Positions 1 through 11,718 of a stretch of DNA of 64,000 nucleotides are shown here, in pieces. The translations under genes were made by a program, and so were the position numbers. The number at the start of each line of letters is the position of its first letter. The first letter of the stretch is position 1. The stretch covers positions 3,944,120 to 4,008,119 of the forward strand of contig VZQC01001008.1 of the NCBI GenBank assembly GCA_009823505.1. The letters run 5' to 3'. The notes under the pieces were generated by a model. It did no database searches. It was not told the DNA's origin and saw only the letters and a program-made list of their open reading frames with translations. Source of the DNA: Rhizomys pruinosus. Its lineage: Eukaryota; Chordata; Mammalia; Rodentia; Spalacidae.

Positions 1-650
1 ACATTAAAAATTATTTTCTATATCTTTATTAATATTCTCATTCATAAGCTATAGTGGTCATAGTTTCTTTTTGACTGTCAAATGTAGTTTCTTTAGTTTC
101 CTTTAGTTCTATGTCAGTTTACAGAGCTGCATCGATGTCTTTGCCTAGAGTCTAATAACTTGGCCTTATTAGGACATTTCTATTGGCTCATTTTTCTCCA
201 TGTAGCTGTTTTTGAAAACTAGAAATTCCAGATCATATGCATGTCGCAGCAACTCTGGATCTACATAACACTCTTCCTACTCCCCCAGGTTGCTGTTTCT
301 TTCTTGGAATTTTGTTATTTATACACTTATCTGTGCTAATTCTCTACTATGGTGTCCTCCATAGCATACAGCTAAGGATGTGTCTGATTCTATAAAGAGA
401 AGTCTGGGATCCTGGGGATGCACTTGGACAGCATAATTTAGTGGCCTGCCAGCAACTGGTCAGAGTTTGTGCTTAACTCTTTTCATTGACTAAGGATGAT
501 AGCTTTGCATCCGAAAAGATTAGTGGCTTGGTTCCTGTTTTCTGAATAAGATTGTGATTTCTCCTTTAAGTGTTACAGTCAGTTAAAAATGGAGAGTGTT
601 GAAGTCTGTTCTGTTCTGCTATAATAAGACACTTGAAACAGATATGAGCT
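1..650. other. Unique non-coding sequence
   Basis: I see no repeat family, long open frame, RNA gene or strong regulatory motif in this stretch. It is AT-rich single-copy-looking DNA. Confidence 0.5.
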
Positions 651-864
651 GTTTTTTATTATATTTTTAATTTTATGTGTATGAGTGCATTGCCTGCATA
701 TATGTAAGTATACGATGCCCTTGGAGATCAGAAGAGGGTGTTAGATTCCCCTGGAACTGGAGGTAAGGATGGTTGCTAGGTGTCATGTGGGTACTGGGCA
801 TTGAACCTAGGTCCTCTGCAAAAGCAGTCAGTGCTCTTAACCACTGAGCCATCTTTCCAGCCCC
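651..864 (-). mobile_element. B2 SINE, antisense
   Basis: Read on the minus strand, it starts with the tRNA-like head (GGCTGGAAAGATGGCTCAGTG type), runs through the 'CCTAGGTTCAATGCCCAG' B-box region and ends in an AT-rich tail at 651-680. It is moderately diverged from the B2 copies at 12.6 and 13.8 kb. Confidence 0.85.
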
Positions 865-2231
865 CGAACTGTGTTTATAACAGGTCTGCTTTTCAGAAAG
901 TGCAAGATCCCAGTGCTGACTTCTAGTAAGGGACTGGCCTCTACTTCTAAGATGACGAATTGAGTACTAGATCCTCCAGCGGGGAAGGATGCAACAGAAG
1001 AGTAAATGAGAACAAACCCACCCTGGTCGTCATAACACTATTACTCTTGACCTACCCTCCTTCTCCATGAGTCCCACCTCCCAACATGTATCACAGAACA
1101 TTGGTTCTAACACAGAAATGTAGGCACATTCAGATGCCAGCAAGAGGATGAATAGGTCCTTCTCCAGTCTTCTTTAGCATATATTTTGATAACAATATTT
1201 TCCTTGAATACATAGCTAGTAAACTTCCATAAAATTAATTTTAAATATCTCTTTTTAATTACAATACATTCAATGTTTGCAATAATGTTTATAAGACTGT
1301 CTTTTAAAAATAGTTGCCCTTTTTAAGTGTGGGCTCTTAAAATGGTAGGGACTGATCTGAGAAACATACAAAGTCCAACAAAGCTGTTTCAGACAGTCTG
1401 TTATCAGACTCACAAGATGGAGAACCCAGCCCTCTATTCCCTCATGTTCCTATGGTTCCTATATCTCCAATGGATTTTCAAATCACTATCCCAGTATTTT
1501 AATTGTCTGTATTCTAATGCCTGTTTGCACTATGAAGCCGGGAGGACAGGGAATCATCTCTTATTTGTATCTCCAGTCTTGGCCTATCTCCAGCACAGTC
1601 ATACACATAGGGTTTTCAATAGTGTTTTGTTAAAGGGGATTTTCACCTTCCTGAAAAATCCACCTTTTTTTTTCTCACTTCCCATTCTCCATGTGGGCCA
1701 AAAGGCAGCAAGTCTTTAAGGCCTGTGTGTCTCTGGCATTCTCCATCTTGTGCTTGTGAACATTTGCGGGATATTAGTCATCTTATGCAGAACAGAATAG
1801 TCACTTCTCCACTGTGAAACCCTTCCTTCAACAAGATTTATTTTAAGAACTGTGTGAAAAGAGACAGTTTCACGAGCAACCCTGTGAAAATCCAGTCATT
1901 TGTCAATATGTGGGATTAGATTCCTGTAGTTCCATCCGCTGTTCTGCTCCTTAACACCAGGGGGCGCCATGGATCAGGTAGCCCTTCCAAGCCAGGGTCC
2001 AGGTTGCCGAGTTGACTACCATTTAACTTGTATCCTGTAATCTGTATCCTGCCACCCTAACTAGCATCCTGCCAAAGACAATGAATGGTGTTGATACACT
2101 TTTTGAGAATTGCACACTGCTCACCTTTGGCTATTGGTAATATGTGAAACTCTGGGCAATTGATGGTCACTTTGGGCTTCGATGTCACTGTCTCTGAAGA
2201 GGCTGGGCTGTACCATCCTTAACTTCTCCCC
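865..2231. other. Unique non-coding sequence
   Basis: No repeat or gene recognised. A 130-codon open frame on the plus strand (1327-1719) has no recognisable domain, a composition typical of AT-rich intergenic DNA and no splice or polyadenylation context, so I treat it as chance. A CTCF-like motif inside is listed separately. Confidence 0.5.
1955..1968 (+). promoter_or_regulatory. Candidate CTCF-binding motif
   Basis: CACCAGGGGGCGCC closely matches the core CTCF consensus (CCASYAGRKGGCRS). CTCF is a zinc-finger architectural protein that anchors chromatin loops. Motif match only; occupancy cannot be seen in sequence. Confidence 0.45.
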
Positions 2232-2279
2232 AGATCAGATCAGATCAGATCAGATCAGATCAGATCAGATCAGATCAGA
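2232..2279. repeat. (AGATC)n pentanucleotide microsatellite
   Basis: About 9.6 perfect copies of AGATC in a row, flanked by non-repetitive sequence. Confidence 0.95.
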
Positions 2280-4837
2280 GGAAACCCTCTTTTTTTCTCA
2301 ATGCTGAAGATAAACAAAATAGGAGAAGGGCGTTTTCCTCCTCTGGATTTTGCAGGCTCACATTGAGTGAGAAACACCCGAGTCCTGATTCGGCGCTGCA
2401 TACAGTGCATGGATCTGTGTATCAGTTTTGAGAATTCGCACCCCATCCTCCACACACCCACACTGGTAGTTTCTATAGCAACTTTTGGAGAGGAATTTCC
2501 AGGGCTGCAGATCCTGTCACAGTAACCTAATGCGGAAAGAAAGCACAGTGTGCAGAGGGAGCAGAAGCCACAGAGTTCTTATAATGCCTGTAGGGTGGGG
2601 CAGGTGGCACTGAACGGACAGGAAGTTGAGGGCCCAGCAACTCTGGCCCTCAAGCTTCTGGCTTCCTAGCAACAGAAAGCTCACAGGTGGTTCCTGAGTA
2701 TCTTGCTGTAAATAGGAATTGCATTTCAAGGGTGGTCACGAAGATTCAATGAAGGAACTGTGTAAGCTTCTGGTCTGGTCTTTCCTAAGAGTTAGAGGCA
2801 GAAAAACCTGGGTTGACTCCAGTGGTCTGAGGTATGTGTGTCTATAGGATAGGAATGCCATCGTGCAAGCAGATGGCTTGGTGAAGGAAAAAAAAATGGC
2901 CATAAAAGCACTCTACTCATGGAAATGCTAGTATTTCATTTTTAATAATGTTAGTGTTTAGGATGTCAAAATTCTCTTCTAGCTTCTTAGGTTCTTTGGC
3001 CCCATAGGAAACCTTTCAATAACACATCGTTCCATATCTTATCCAAAAATGCTGAATCTGGGAATCAGTGTGCCTATCTCTTAACATCCAGATGATGAAC
3101 ATTAGAGACTCATGTCAGCCCCGGTTTCAGCCCTTGGTGCAAATCCATATTGTAAGCTTCCTACACTTCACAGAGTTTGGTAAGTGGCCAGGGAAAATGC
3201 ATCCACCCTTTCTTGGTAGGAACCGCTGAGTGAGATAAGGCATGTTAACCACTTTAGCCACTGCCACTCACTTTCAAAAGACTACAGATGTGCTCTGGGA
3301 GGCCTGCAGGATGGCTCTGCAGGACAGGGGCTATCTCAGGCAGGTCTCCAAAGTATGCAGATCTGAGGCTGAAGGCAGGCATATGCCTGTCAAATAGGCA
3401 AGGATGTGCAATGTATAGGCGGTGTCAATGAACATGGAGACAGCACTCTGCCACAGTGACCCCATTATGCCTTCATTCCTGCTGACTTGTCTCCAGTCAG
3501 CCCCCGACATGCTTTCTCTCCAGTAGACAGTGATAATAACTCTTCTAAGACTTCTGTGGGGATTAAGTAAGTCAAGAAGTCATCTTAGTTCCTGGCATTT
3601 AACGGATTATGAGAAAAACCATTTTAAAATGTAGAAACCCCAAGATATGGAATTTGGAAGTTAATCCAACATTGAGAATAAATCTGAGGAACTATCTGTG
3701 AGTACAGAGGGTGACTTCATGGGTAGACAGCTTTGGGATGTCTCTCTAAAATTTCTCTAATAAGACATTTGCCAGCAGTTCATGCTCAGGTGAAGGGATG
3801 TATTCTGAGCTCAGTATCAGGAGTTGAATTGATGAAGGTTTCTTTCTCACAGCCAGGAGTGCTAGAACAGAGAATCAAGCTTTGTATATAGAAGTCTGTG
3901 TTTTGACAGCATATCCCTGTCCTGTTAGCTCTCTGTGATAATTGATACCACTAGACATTGAAGGAGGATATGGGTAGAGTGCACATCCAGGGGCTCTGGT
4001 CAGGTTGGAATGAGATATTGAAGAGAGAGAGGAGCAGTAGAGTCTACACAACAGCATGGGTAGGCCCAGCAACTTGGTAAGGCCAGCACTGTTGCCACAC
4101 CTCCCAGACACTTTGAGACCTTGTGTACTTACCTCTGCACCTCTATTTTCACTTTCTTTGGTCTCTGACAGCAGACATCTCACAGCTTCTTCAGATGAAC
4201 CCCCCACCTAGGCTGGCATATCTATTTTCCTACTATCTTCAGAGAACATGGTAGCCCACAGCCCAGCAAATGTGCACCCACATGGGACAGTTCTGAAGTG
4301 CAACTTTCCCTCTAGATATTATATAAGACTTTATATGATAACTAGAGATTTTTGCAGTAAGGTAGAGATAGTGTGCTTAACCCAGAATACCATGGGAAAA
4401 GTAGGAACTTGTAGTCAAGGAAGGGGCCAGGGTCAATGTGTTAGAATTTGGAGAAGGAAAAAGGAGTTTAAAGTTAAGAAATAAGAACCAGAGCCAGGCC
4501 TGCAACAGGCAGAGAATATATACTTATCAAAATAAATACACAGCAGACTTCGGACAGATACTCCACTATAGAGGTAGAAAATTTTATTTCCTGAGCCCAG
4601 TTGGAATGCATCAGATGTCAAGACCTGGTGAAAAGCCTTCTTTTGACTCTTCGGGCTGAGCAGGACAGTTTTTCAAGGGTATAGAGAGGTGGTTCCATAA
4701 ACAGACTGCCTCAATCCTGGCAGTTACTGGTTGATAAGGCCCTAGCAAGGCCAGACTGCCAGTTTAGGTCCGGTTAGCCATTTCAAAGGATTTATGAGTG
4801 TATGTCCTTCTTAATGAAGCTTATAGCTCTTCCTCTA
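2280..4837. other. Unique non-coding sequence
   Basis: About 2.5 kb without any repeat I can name. Open frames of 60-110 codons occur on both strands but none has a domain, signal peptide or gene context. Confidence 0.45.
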
Positions 4838-5007
4838 GGGGCTGGTGAGGTGGCTCAACCAGTAAAGGCACATGCCACCAAGCTTGAGGACTGGGGTTTG
4901 GATCTCCAGAATACAAAAGGCAGGAGAAAAAACAGATGCTTACAACTCATCCTCTAACCTGCAGATACATGGATGCCACGGCACATGTGTACATGTACAC
5001 ACATTGT

Positions 5008-5049
<42 letters not shown>

Positions 5050-5075
5050 AGTAAATGTAATAAAAACTTTTTAAA
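4838..5075 (+). mobile_element. B3/B2-type tRNA-derived SINE
   Basis: The head GGGGCTGGTGAGGTGGCTCA is a tRNA-derived A-box region. It is followed by a diverged B-box (GGTTTGGATCTCCAGAATAC), a middle 'cctctaacctgcagatacatg' type body and an A-rich 3' end. The body matches the B3-like class better than the B2 copies elsewhere here. A (TC)n run has expanded in its tail. Confidence 0.65.
5008..5049. repeat. (TC)n microsatellite
   Basis: Near-perfect TC dinucleotide run with one TT interruption, inside the tail of the SINE at 4838-5075. Confidence 0.95.
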
Positions 5076-5083
5076 ACTTTTTT

Positions 5084-5231
5084 TGTTGTCTTTTTGAGAC
5101 AAGGTCTCCCTTTAGTCCCAGCTGGCATGGAGCTCACTTTGTAAACCAGGTGGGCCTTGAACTCACAGAGATCCACCTGCCTCTGCCTCTCAAGTGCTAG
5201 GATTAAAGGTGTGCACCACCACGCCCAGCTT
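5084..5231 (-). mobile_element. B1 SINE, antisense
   Basis: 7SL-derived B1. The plus strand shows the reverse complement, from the 'tttttgagacaaggtctccc' tail end to 'caccaccacgcccagctt' at the head. About full length (~148 bp). Confidence 0.9.
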
Positions 5232-5270
5232 AATAAAAACTTTTTTAAAAAAGGAAATTGTATATATACT

Positions 5271-5325
5271 TTTTTTGGTCTTTTTGAAACAGGGTCTCCC
5301 TTTAGTCCCAGCTGTTCTGGTGCTT
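5271..5325 (-). mobile_element. B1 SINE 3' fragment, antisense
   Basis: Only the 3' third of a B1 is present ('tttttgaaacagggtctccc'), 40 bp from the complete B1 at 5084-5231. It faces the plus-strand B1 at 5366, making a small inverted pair. Confidence 0.75.
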
Positions 5326-5365
5326 GCTAAAAGCGTGCTAAATACTTTAAAAAAGAAAATTGGTG

Positions 5366-5519
5366 TGCCAAGCGTGGTGGGAGGCAGCATTCGGGAGGCA
5401 GAGGTAGGTGGATCTCTGTTAGTTCAAGGCCAGCCTGGTTTACAGAGTGAGCACCAGGCCAGCTGGGACTAAAAGGGAGACCCTGTCTCAAAAAGATAAA
5501 ACAAAACAAAACAAAACAG
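5366..5519 (+). mobile_element. B1 SINE
   Basis: Starts 'tgccaagcgtggtgggaggc', runs through the B-box-like 'gttcaaggccagcctggttt' and ends in an (AAAAC)n-type tail. Third B1 piece within 450 bp. Confidence 0.88.
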
Positions 5520-6020
5520 AAAAACCTAGAAAACTGGTAAGTTGAAACTTCAGGATTGAGGGGGATTCTGACTAAACCAATGTAGCAGGATTCTTGCTGG
5601 TAAGAGGCTGGGCTGAGTAGACATCACCTTCAGAATGGGGGAAGATGAGATCCTGATCTCATATCCTGTGAGGGAGATTAGATATCAAGGGTGAAGGATT
5701 GTAATGCTGGGTGATGTTATGATAGGCTCAGAAATACAAAAATTGAAGTCTCGCTGGGAAGAAGATTCAAGGAGCCTGGCTGAAGTTAGGTTGCCTATGG
5801 GGTCGACGTGACACACTTTCTGTGGATCTTTCCTGAGATTTCACCTTACCTAGCCTCATCTAGCTCCAGAAGGATTTTCCTACTAAAATTACTCTCATAT
5901 AAAATCCTTCTTCAGGGTCCACCCCTTGACAATTCAATCTCAGAACATTGGTCCAGAAATTACTTTGAGAGGCAGATTCTTTTTACTAAATTCTATTTTT
6001 TCTTCAAAAGTTCTGTACAG
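5520..6020. other. Unique non-coding sequence
   Basis: No recognisable feature. The last ten bases (ttctgtacag) are the left target-site duplication of the next B1. Confidence 0.45.
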
Positions 6021-6177
6021 TTTTTTTTTTTTTGGTCTTTTCAAGACAGGGTCTCCCTGTGGCCCCAGCTGTCCTGGAACTCGCTCTGTAGACCAGGCTG
6101 GCCTTGAACTCACAAAGATCCGCCTGCCTCTGCTTCCCAAGTGCTAGGATTAAAGGCGTGCGCCACCACGCCCAGCT
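6021..6177 (-). mobile_element. B1 SINE, antisense, with target-site duplication
   Basis: Complete B1 on the minus strand. The site TTCTGTACAG occurs directly before it (6011-6020) and after it (6181-6190), the expected target-site duplication for L1-machinery insertion. Confidence 0.92.
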
Positions 6178-6194
6178 CAATTCTGTACAGTTTT

Positions 6195-7110
6195 TTACAA
6201 TGCATATTGAACATATCCATTCACTACAACCTTCCTTTGATTAGCCCTACCTCTCCCAATACTATCTCCCTCCCAGCTTCATGTCCTCTTTTGATTTTTG
6301 TTATTAATAACCCACTGTGCCAGTCATTGCTGGTCATGTGCATACGGGTGGATGTCCATTTACTGGGATATGAATGACCTACTTGAGGCCACGTCACCAA
6401 AGAAGAGTGACTCTCTCTCCAGCAATCATCAAAAGTAGGGACTAGGGGTCCTTCCCCATCCATGCTGGAATTTCGACTGGCTTGATCTTGTGCAGGTATT
6501 ATGTGCAGGCCATCACAGTTGCTATGAATTGATGTGTGTCAAGGTTATGTCATATTTACAAATCAGAACTTCACAGCCCTCTTCACCATCTGCCAGCTCT
6601 TGAATTCTTTTCAGCTTTTATTCTGCAAGGTTCCCTGAGCCTTGATGGCTGGAGGTTGATATACATGACCTATTCACAACTGAGCACTCAGGGTTTTTTT
6701 GTATTCAGCACTTCAGCTGGTTATGATTCTCTACATTAACTATTATATACTAAAAAAATGAAGTGACTACCAACAAAGCTGAGAGCAGCAGTCTTCGGAT
6801 ATAGACATAAATTAAGTGAAATTTCACACCAGGATCATTCAGTGAGACACCAGTAGATCTCCCTTCTAGGGCCTGTGATCCCCCCAAGTCATGTGCTTTT
6901 GACCAACTCCACAATACAGGACATGAAAGTCTTCCTGTGGAGCAGGCTTTATATCCAATCAGAAGTGGCTGGTAACCCATGTCCATCACTACACCCATAG
7001 GCATGTTTTGCCAACAGGTCAGTGTTACAGCATAGAGGGTTTAGCATGGGATATGACCACTGATTTTTTGACATTTTTATTGGTTCAAAAATTATCCTGG
7101 GAGGCAGATT
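6195..7110 (-). mobile_element. L1 3' UTR (Lx-like), antisense
   Basis: Contains the reverse complement of the Lx-type 3' UTR block 'ccctaaatgggacatcta...ccaaggctcagggaac' (seen at 6625-6720 as ttccctgagccttg...). The 3' end faces left, where 'gaacatatccattcactaca' matches the reverse of the L1 3' terminus. No ORF2 is left. Old, many substitutions. Confidence 0.65.
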
Positions 7111-7659
7111 TTAAGGCTAGGATTGTGGACTGGATCCTGCCATTGGTAAAGGGTATTGTATTTATAGCCACAGATCACTGGAGATTTAATGGTACAGATA
7201 CAATTGGAAATAATGCTCTGGGTTGCTTAGTAACTCTGGCATTTAAGAAATGTGGGGGATAGTGACTACATGGGCAGTGGAATTCATTTGCTGGTGTGAT
7301 GTGTGTGCATGGGTGACAAACTGAAGTTGGCCAATTAAGAAGCTTCAGCAAAGAAAAAGAATATATAAAGAAACAATTGTAAACTATAGAGCACAAAAGT
7401 ACAATACTAACAACACACACACACACACACACACACCTATCTTAATGGTTCACTTCAACAGTAGGTAAGGGTAGGCAGAGGGAAAGTGAGTAGAATTGAA
7501 GATGTCAGGATAGAAATGACTGATTCTGAAAAACAGAAAATAGAGCGCTAAAAATTAGCAATGCCCCATGGGCTTTCAGAACTATAATAAAAATCTAGTA
7601 TTGTATCATCGCAGTCTTGAAAAAGAAGGAAAATATTTGAGAGCTCAAAAAGAATGTGA
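7111..7659. other. Unclassified sequence with a (CA)n run
   Basis: No clear repeat assignment. A perfect (CA)n run lies at 7412-7436. The open frame at 7008-7262 resembles no protein I know. Confidence 0.4.
7412..7436. repeat. (CA)n microsatellite
   Basis: Perfect CA dinucleotide run of about 12 units. Confidence 0.95.
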
Positions 7660-7965
7660 ACAATTGAGGTTGAAAATTTACAAAATTTCCAAAAGCCACA
7701 AACCTACACAATTAAGAAACTGATAAAACCTTGAGAAGAAAACAGGAGAAACCCACAGCAAGAAACTTCACAGTCAGATTCTGAAAACCAGAGAGAAGAA
7801 GAAACCGAAAAGTCAGAGAAAATGACACAGTACTGAGTTACAAAGCAATTGAAGCTGCTTGGGATTGCTCTTTGGAAACACTTGAAGTCATAAGGAAAAG
7901 CTGGAACAACAAGACAGTGACACTCAATCCAGAGTTCTACACCCAGCGAAAACAGTTTTTAGAAG
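7660..7965 (+). pseudogene. Ancient L1 ORF1 C-terminal remnant
   Basis: The stretch 'ccagagagaagaagaaacc', then later 'acactcaatccagagttcta' and 'cacccagcgaaaac', has the layout of the end of an old L1 ORF1, where the C-terminal domain is encoded just before the conserved 'tatacccagcaaaa'-type segment. It is full of stops and indels. ORF1p is the RNA-binding chaperone of L1; this copy cannot make it. Assigned from remembered family sequence, so moderate confidence. Confidence 0.45.
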
Positions 7966-8078
7966 CCAGGTGGGGTGGAACACACCTTCAGTCTTCAGCT
8001 TCTATGTCTCCAACTGAGGCAAGAAAATTATAAGAAAGTCCAGCCTGGGGTATGTGCTGATACTTTGTCTCAAAAAAT
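7966..8078 (+). mobile_element. Diverged B1/proto-B1 SINE
   Basis: 'agccaggtggggtggaacac' to 'ctttgtctcaaaaaa' follows the B1 head-to-tail order but with many substitutions, suggesting an old copy. Confidence 0.55.
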
Positions 8079-8084
8079 CTTGCC

Positions 8085-8562
8085 ATTTCTAGTAGATACT
8101 ATCTCACAGCTGAATTCCCTGTTGTAATTACCCTCCTTCTGCAGCGTTCCCTGAGCCTTGGGTGGAGAAGTGGGCTGTGCTATAGCTATCTCTCTCCCAT
8201 TTGAGAATGAGAACCCCAAAGTCACTTATTCTCTGCAGTTTTATCAGTTGGAGTTCTCTGTAGTAGCCTCCATCTGCTGCAAAAAGAAAGTTGATAAGGG
8301 GTGAGAGCTGTACTCATCTGTTGGTACAAGTATTTAGAAAGCATTTGTACATTAATCAGTTTATCAAAGTGGTAAAAATAAGTTCTCCTCTAGGGTCCAT
8401 GACCTCTCTAGCCATAGGTTCTTGCCTAGATTTTTAGTATGAGACATGAGATCCCTCCTATCGAGAATGCCTTAAATACAACCAAACAGCTATTGGTTAT
8501 ACCCAAGATATTAGTGCCACAACTGCACCATTGGTCATATTTGCAAGGCCAGTCATTGTACC
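8085..8562 (-). mobile_element. L1 3' UTR, inverted 5' segment (A part)
   Basis: Reverse complement of Lx-like 3' UTR: 'gttccctgagccttgggtgg' (8147-8166) is the antisense of the conserved 'ccaaggctcagggaac' block. On the L1 strand this segment ends at about 8085, at the point where the plus-strand segment starting near 8563 begins. Together they form one L1 insertion with a 5' inversion. Confidence 0.6.
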
Positions 8563-8905
8563 CATGAACTCTCAACAGTATGCCAATTGCACAAGATCTG
8601 ACAAGACCAGATCTGTCAACATTCTACCATTGATGGAAGAAGGGAACATAAGGCTTTACCCCTAGCCTAAGAGCTACGAGCAGTGGAACGATGCTAAAGG
8701 ATGAAGAAGTGTCAGTTGTCTGATAAGTTGCCCACACCTGAGTAGTCAGCCCTACAACCAAGTACATATGGGCAGCACTAATTAGACTCAGTATGTTTTA
8801 TAAATATCATAATTATTAAAAGAAGAGAACATTAATTTCAGAGGAGGATGTGGGTGAACACAGGAGGAGTTGGAGGAGACATATTCTCAATAAAACAATA
8901 AAAAC
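8563..8905 (+). mobile_element. L1 3' UTR, sense 3' segment (B part)
   Basis: Starts at 'tacccatgaactctcaacag', passes the typical 'atgggcagcactaattagac' block and ends at an AATAAA-containing A-rich terminus near 8900. Sense orientation, opposite to 8085-8562. Confidence 0.65.
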
Positions 8906-8972
8906 GTCTTTCAGAAATAAGAAGGAAATCAAGTTATTTTCAGCTATCAAAATTGACTTCATTTTCTTCTTT

Positions 8973-8974
<2 letters not shown>

Positions 8975-9009
<35 letters not shown>
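8975..9009. repeat. (GT)n microsatellite
   Basis: Perfect GT run of about 17 units. The flanking 'gtgtgcatgtatgcacatgc' and 'ggagacctaaggttaatgct' looks like part of an older GT-associated SINE that I cannot classify firmly. Confidence 0.9.
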
Positions 9010-9010
<1 letters not shown>

Positions 9011-9089
9011 ACCTGTATTACATGTGTGCATGTATGCACATGCATATGGAGACCTAAGGTTAATGCTGGGAATCTTCATTGATCACTCT

Positions 9090-9690
9090 CCACCATGTTA
9101 CTTTTTAGGTGTCAGTGGTTTAATTGTATAATTATTAGCTACAGGGATGAAAGGAAGTCCATGACTGGTGCTTGGAAAGAGAAGTCAAGGCAAGTTATTA
9201 GCATTTCGAGTCCTAGGCAGGGAAGCCGGAGTAGCCAAACAGAAAATACTTATAAAATGTTCAAACCAAAGTCCATTGTGGTCTCTTGATAGGCTCTCAA
9301 GCATCTATTGATTGGGTCCTTTTGGTTCTTCTTGGAACTCCATGGCTGGACCTAAGTATGATGAACCAAGGATGTTTTCAGTCACTTTAATAATCATTGG
9401 GGTGGCTAGAATAGCTGTGTAAGGTCTTTCCAAGGTGAGAGAGGGAGAGAGAGAGGGATGGAGAGAGAGCACTGTAATTTACTTTTTAGGTTGAAATAAT
9501 TTTGGCCTGTCTCCCTTGGATCCAGGTAGGCATTCGCTTCAGGTAAACACTATAGTGTTAAACTGAGACAGGATCTGAAGTCTTATATATGAGCAGCAAT
9601 TTCCTTATGAAAAAAATCATTAGGTAGAAATAATTGTTTAATATCTCATATGGACTTTGGCCCAAGATTAGATATTTTCTCCTAACCTTT
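9090..9690. other. Unique non-coding sequence
   Basis: No feature recognised except a short GA-rich patch at 9436-9470. Confidence 0.4.
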
Positions 9691-9705
9691 AAGAAAAGAC
9701 AAGTG

Positions 9706-10681
9706 TTTGACAAAAAGATTTCATATATATCTGTATCCCCCCTTTTTATTTTAGGTTGTTAGTTTTTGACCTATGAGTCTCAAAAAGGCAGTTGTAGTAC
9801 ACATACCTACAGGCAGGAATCAAGGTGCAGATTTCATCAAATTCACCCAAGCTGTTTTGGGTGACTGTATGTCATTAACTTGGGAAGCAAACTTAATTCC
9901 TTAAGTTAAATCATCCTACAGGTAAAAGAGAATGCTACAAGATGATACTATACAACAGAAAAATTATAGAGAACATTTGTATGTGCCAATCCCAAAGTTA
10001 TTGTTATATAGATTTTAAGTAAAACAAATGTGGACAACAATTTATATTTCCAATTAACTCAGATGCATTACCATTTTTATCAAAACCTTTAAACCAATGT
10101 TGTTTAATATACACATATTTACTTTTACTAAGTCCTAAAACACCATGTAACCTGTAGACAGAGTCTGGACAAAATTGGATACTTGTTGAACTCACGTCAA
10201 TTAAATATACATTAATCAAATATAGACCCATGTCCCTCTCCCGCCCCTCCCACCCCTTCTTATTCACCATTTCAGTCAGATTTCTGATGCAGGTCTTTTC
10301 TGTTGTTTGTTCTTTTAAATATGCATCCCTCTTCACAGAAATTTTACAACTGGTTTATTGACGCTAGCATCCACAGGATTAAGGATACCATTCGTCATTT
10401 GTTTTTCCTGGGACTTGTGGTTACTTCACTTAATATAATATCTTCTAGCTCCATCCATTGACCCCTGCAAATTCATGATGTTTGTCTTTCTTACTGCTGC
10501 ATAGAACTCCATTGTGTACAGGTACCATGTACCACATTTTTCTTCTCCACTCATCAGTTTGAGGGGCAAGTTGGTGGTTTTCTAAGTTTTTGCTGTTGTG
10601 AACAGAACTGCAATAATTATAGCTGTGCATATATTTCTCCCTGCAGTAAGATGAGTCCCTTGTGGGTATATACCCTAGAAC
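9706..10681 (-). mobile_element. L1 ORF2 end plus 3' UTR, inverted 5' segment
   Basis: On the minus strand this reads ORF2 C-terminus (10640 down to about 10390, including the reverse of 'acaatggagttctatgcagc') followed by about 700 bp of 3' UTR ending at 9706. It is the same 3' UTR as the plus-strand copy at 49260-49816. Orientation is opposite to the adjoining 10682-11718 part, and the cut ends of the two parts are consecutive positions of the same L1, so this is the inverted half of one insertion. The 110-codon frame at 10004-10336 is discussed in the findings. Confidence 0.8.
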
Positions 10682-11718
10682 TATTGCAATTATAAATCTT
10701 AAACGAACTATGGGAAAATATTTGTATGTTCACACAGGTCAAAACTTCACCAACTTTATGTCTGAGAAAGAAAAGATGCATCTTTGCATGGTGTAGGATG
10801 TACCAGGAAGTGCCAGCAGAAATGTTGGCTTGTCTGAACATTGAAAGGAAAGAAAAGCCTCAGATGCTACAGGCATCGAAGGCCCCCTCTGTGGATCCTA
10901 CTTTGTAACAAAGCTGTTTATAATGAAGTCCTAACGAAACTTACCTTCTAGGTGCTGCTTGCAAAGTTTTATTAACGGAGACTTTTTCTTACTTCCCCTT
11001 CAATGAACAAGGGGGAATATGCATAATGAAGAGGTAAAGTCTCTACCTGTAACTTGGACCAAATGTCATAGCGGTACTCTCAGTAATAAAACCAGAAAAC
11101 TGCCTTCTTTAATTGCCTAATCGACAAGGAAACTGTGAAAAGGATTATTCTCTATGCAAACCAAATATAATACTAAGTCTCTTTAAGCTGGGCATTTAAG
11201 AAGCAAAATGTATTAATACAGTAGAGCTCTGATATCATCAATGGATTATTTTACCAAGGATATGTTGGCCGGGGGAATTCCAAGCCCCCCCCTCCTCCCC
11301 AAAAGGGAAAGGCTGTTCTTGCCTGCAAACTGGGAATACCTGCAAGAAGAGAGGCATAAGGCCCTGGTGTCAAAGACCTGATGTAGCATGGAAAGATGTA
11401 TTGAGACTGCACGTGCAAGGGGGCCTCTGGATTCCAGAGAGTGTTACCAAAAGGCACACTAAACAATAAAGCAAATATTAAGGCTGTGATGGGGTGAATG
11501 GTGAAAACTACAGCAATACATACTGGACACCCATTTGATCAACTTGATTAAACAAGCCCCCCCCCCCCCCCCCCCCCCGCTGGATGGTGGGACCCTTGGG
11601 CTGTGTGGGTTTGGGCACAACTTCTTGCAAAATGGTTTCACATGAAGAATGCTTGTACTCATAAATTATTGCTTATTGTTAAAAAATGAAAAAATAAATA
11701 AGTAATAGAAGAAAAAAA
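10682..11718 (+). mobile_element. L1 3' UTR, sense 3' segment with poly(A) tail
   Basis: Starts 'ttgcaattataaatcttaaa', which continues directly from the end of the inverted half (compare the uninterrupted copy read on the minus strand around 47640). It then runs through the long 3' UTR to an A-rich tail at 11672-11718. Directly after it, 11719-11735 (AAGAAAAGACAAAAGTG) repeats 9691-9705 (AAGAAAAGACAAGTG) left of the inverted half: a target-site duplication enclosing both halves. Confidence 0.8.
11557..11578. repeat. Poly(C) run of 22
   Basis: Uninterrupted C run in the L1 3' UTR; the homologous places in other copies have only 'cccccac' (15625 region, antisense) or 'ccccccac' (48245 region, antisense). 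The expansion is specific to this copy. Confidence 0.95.

Noticed and set aside
1327..1719. 130-codon open frame as a gene
   Set aside because: No domain, no codon or splice signals and no neighbours that suggest a gene; expected by chance in AT-rich DNA.
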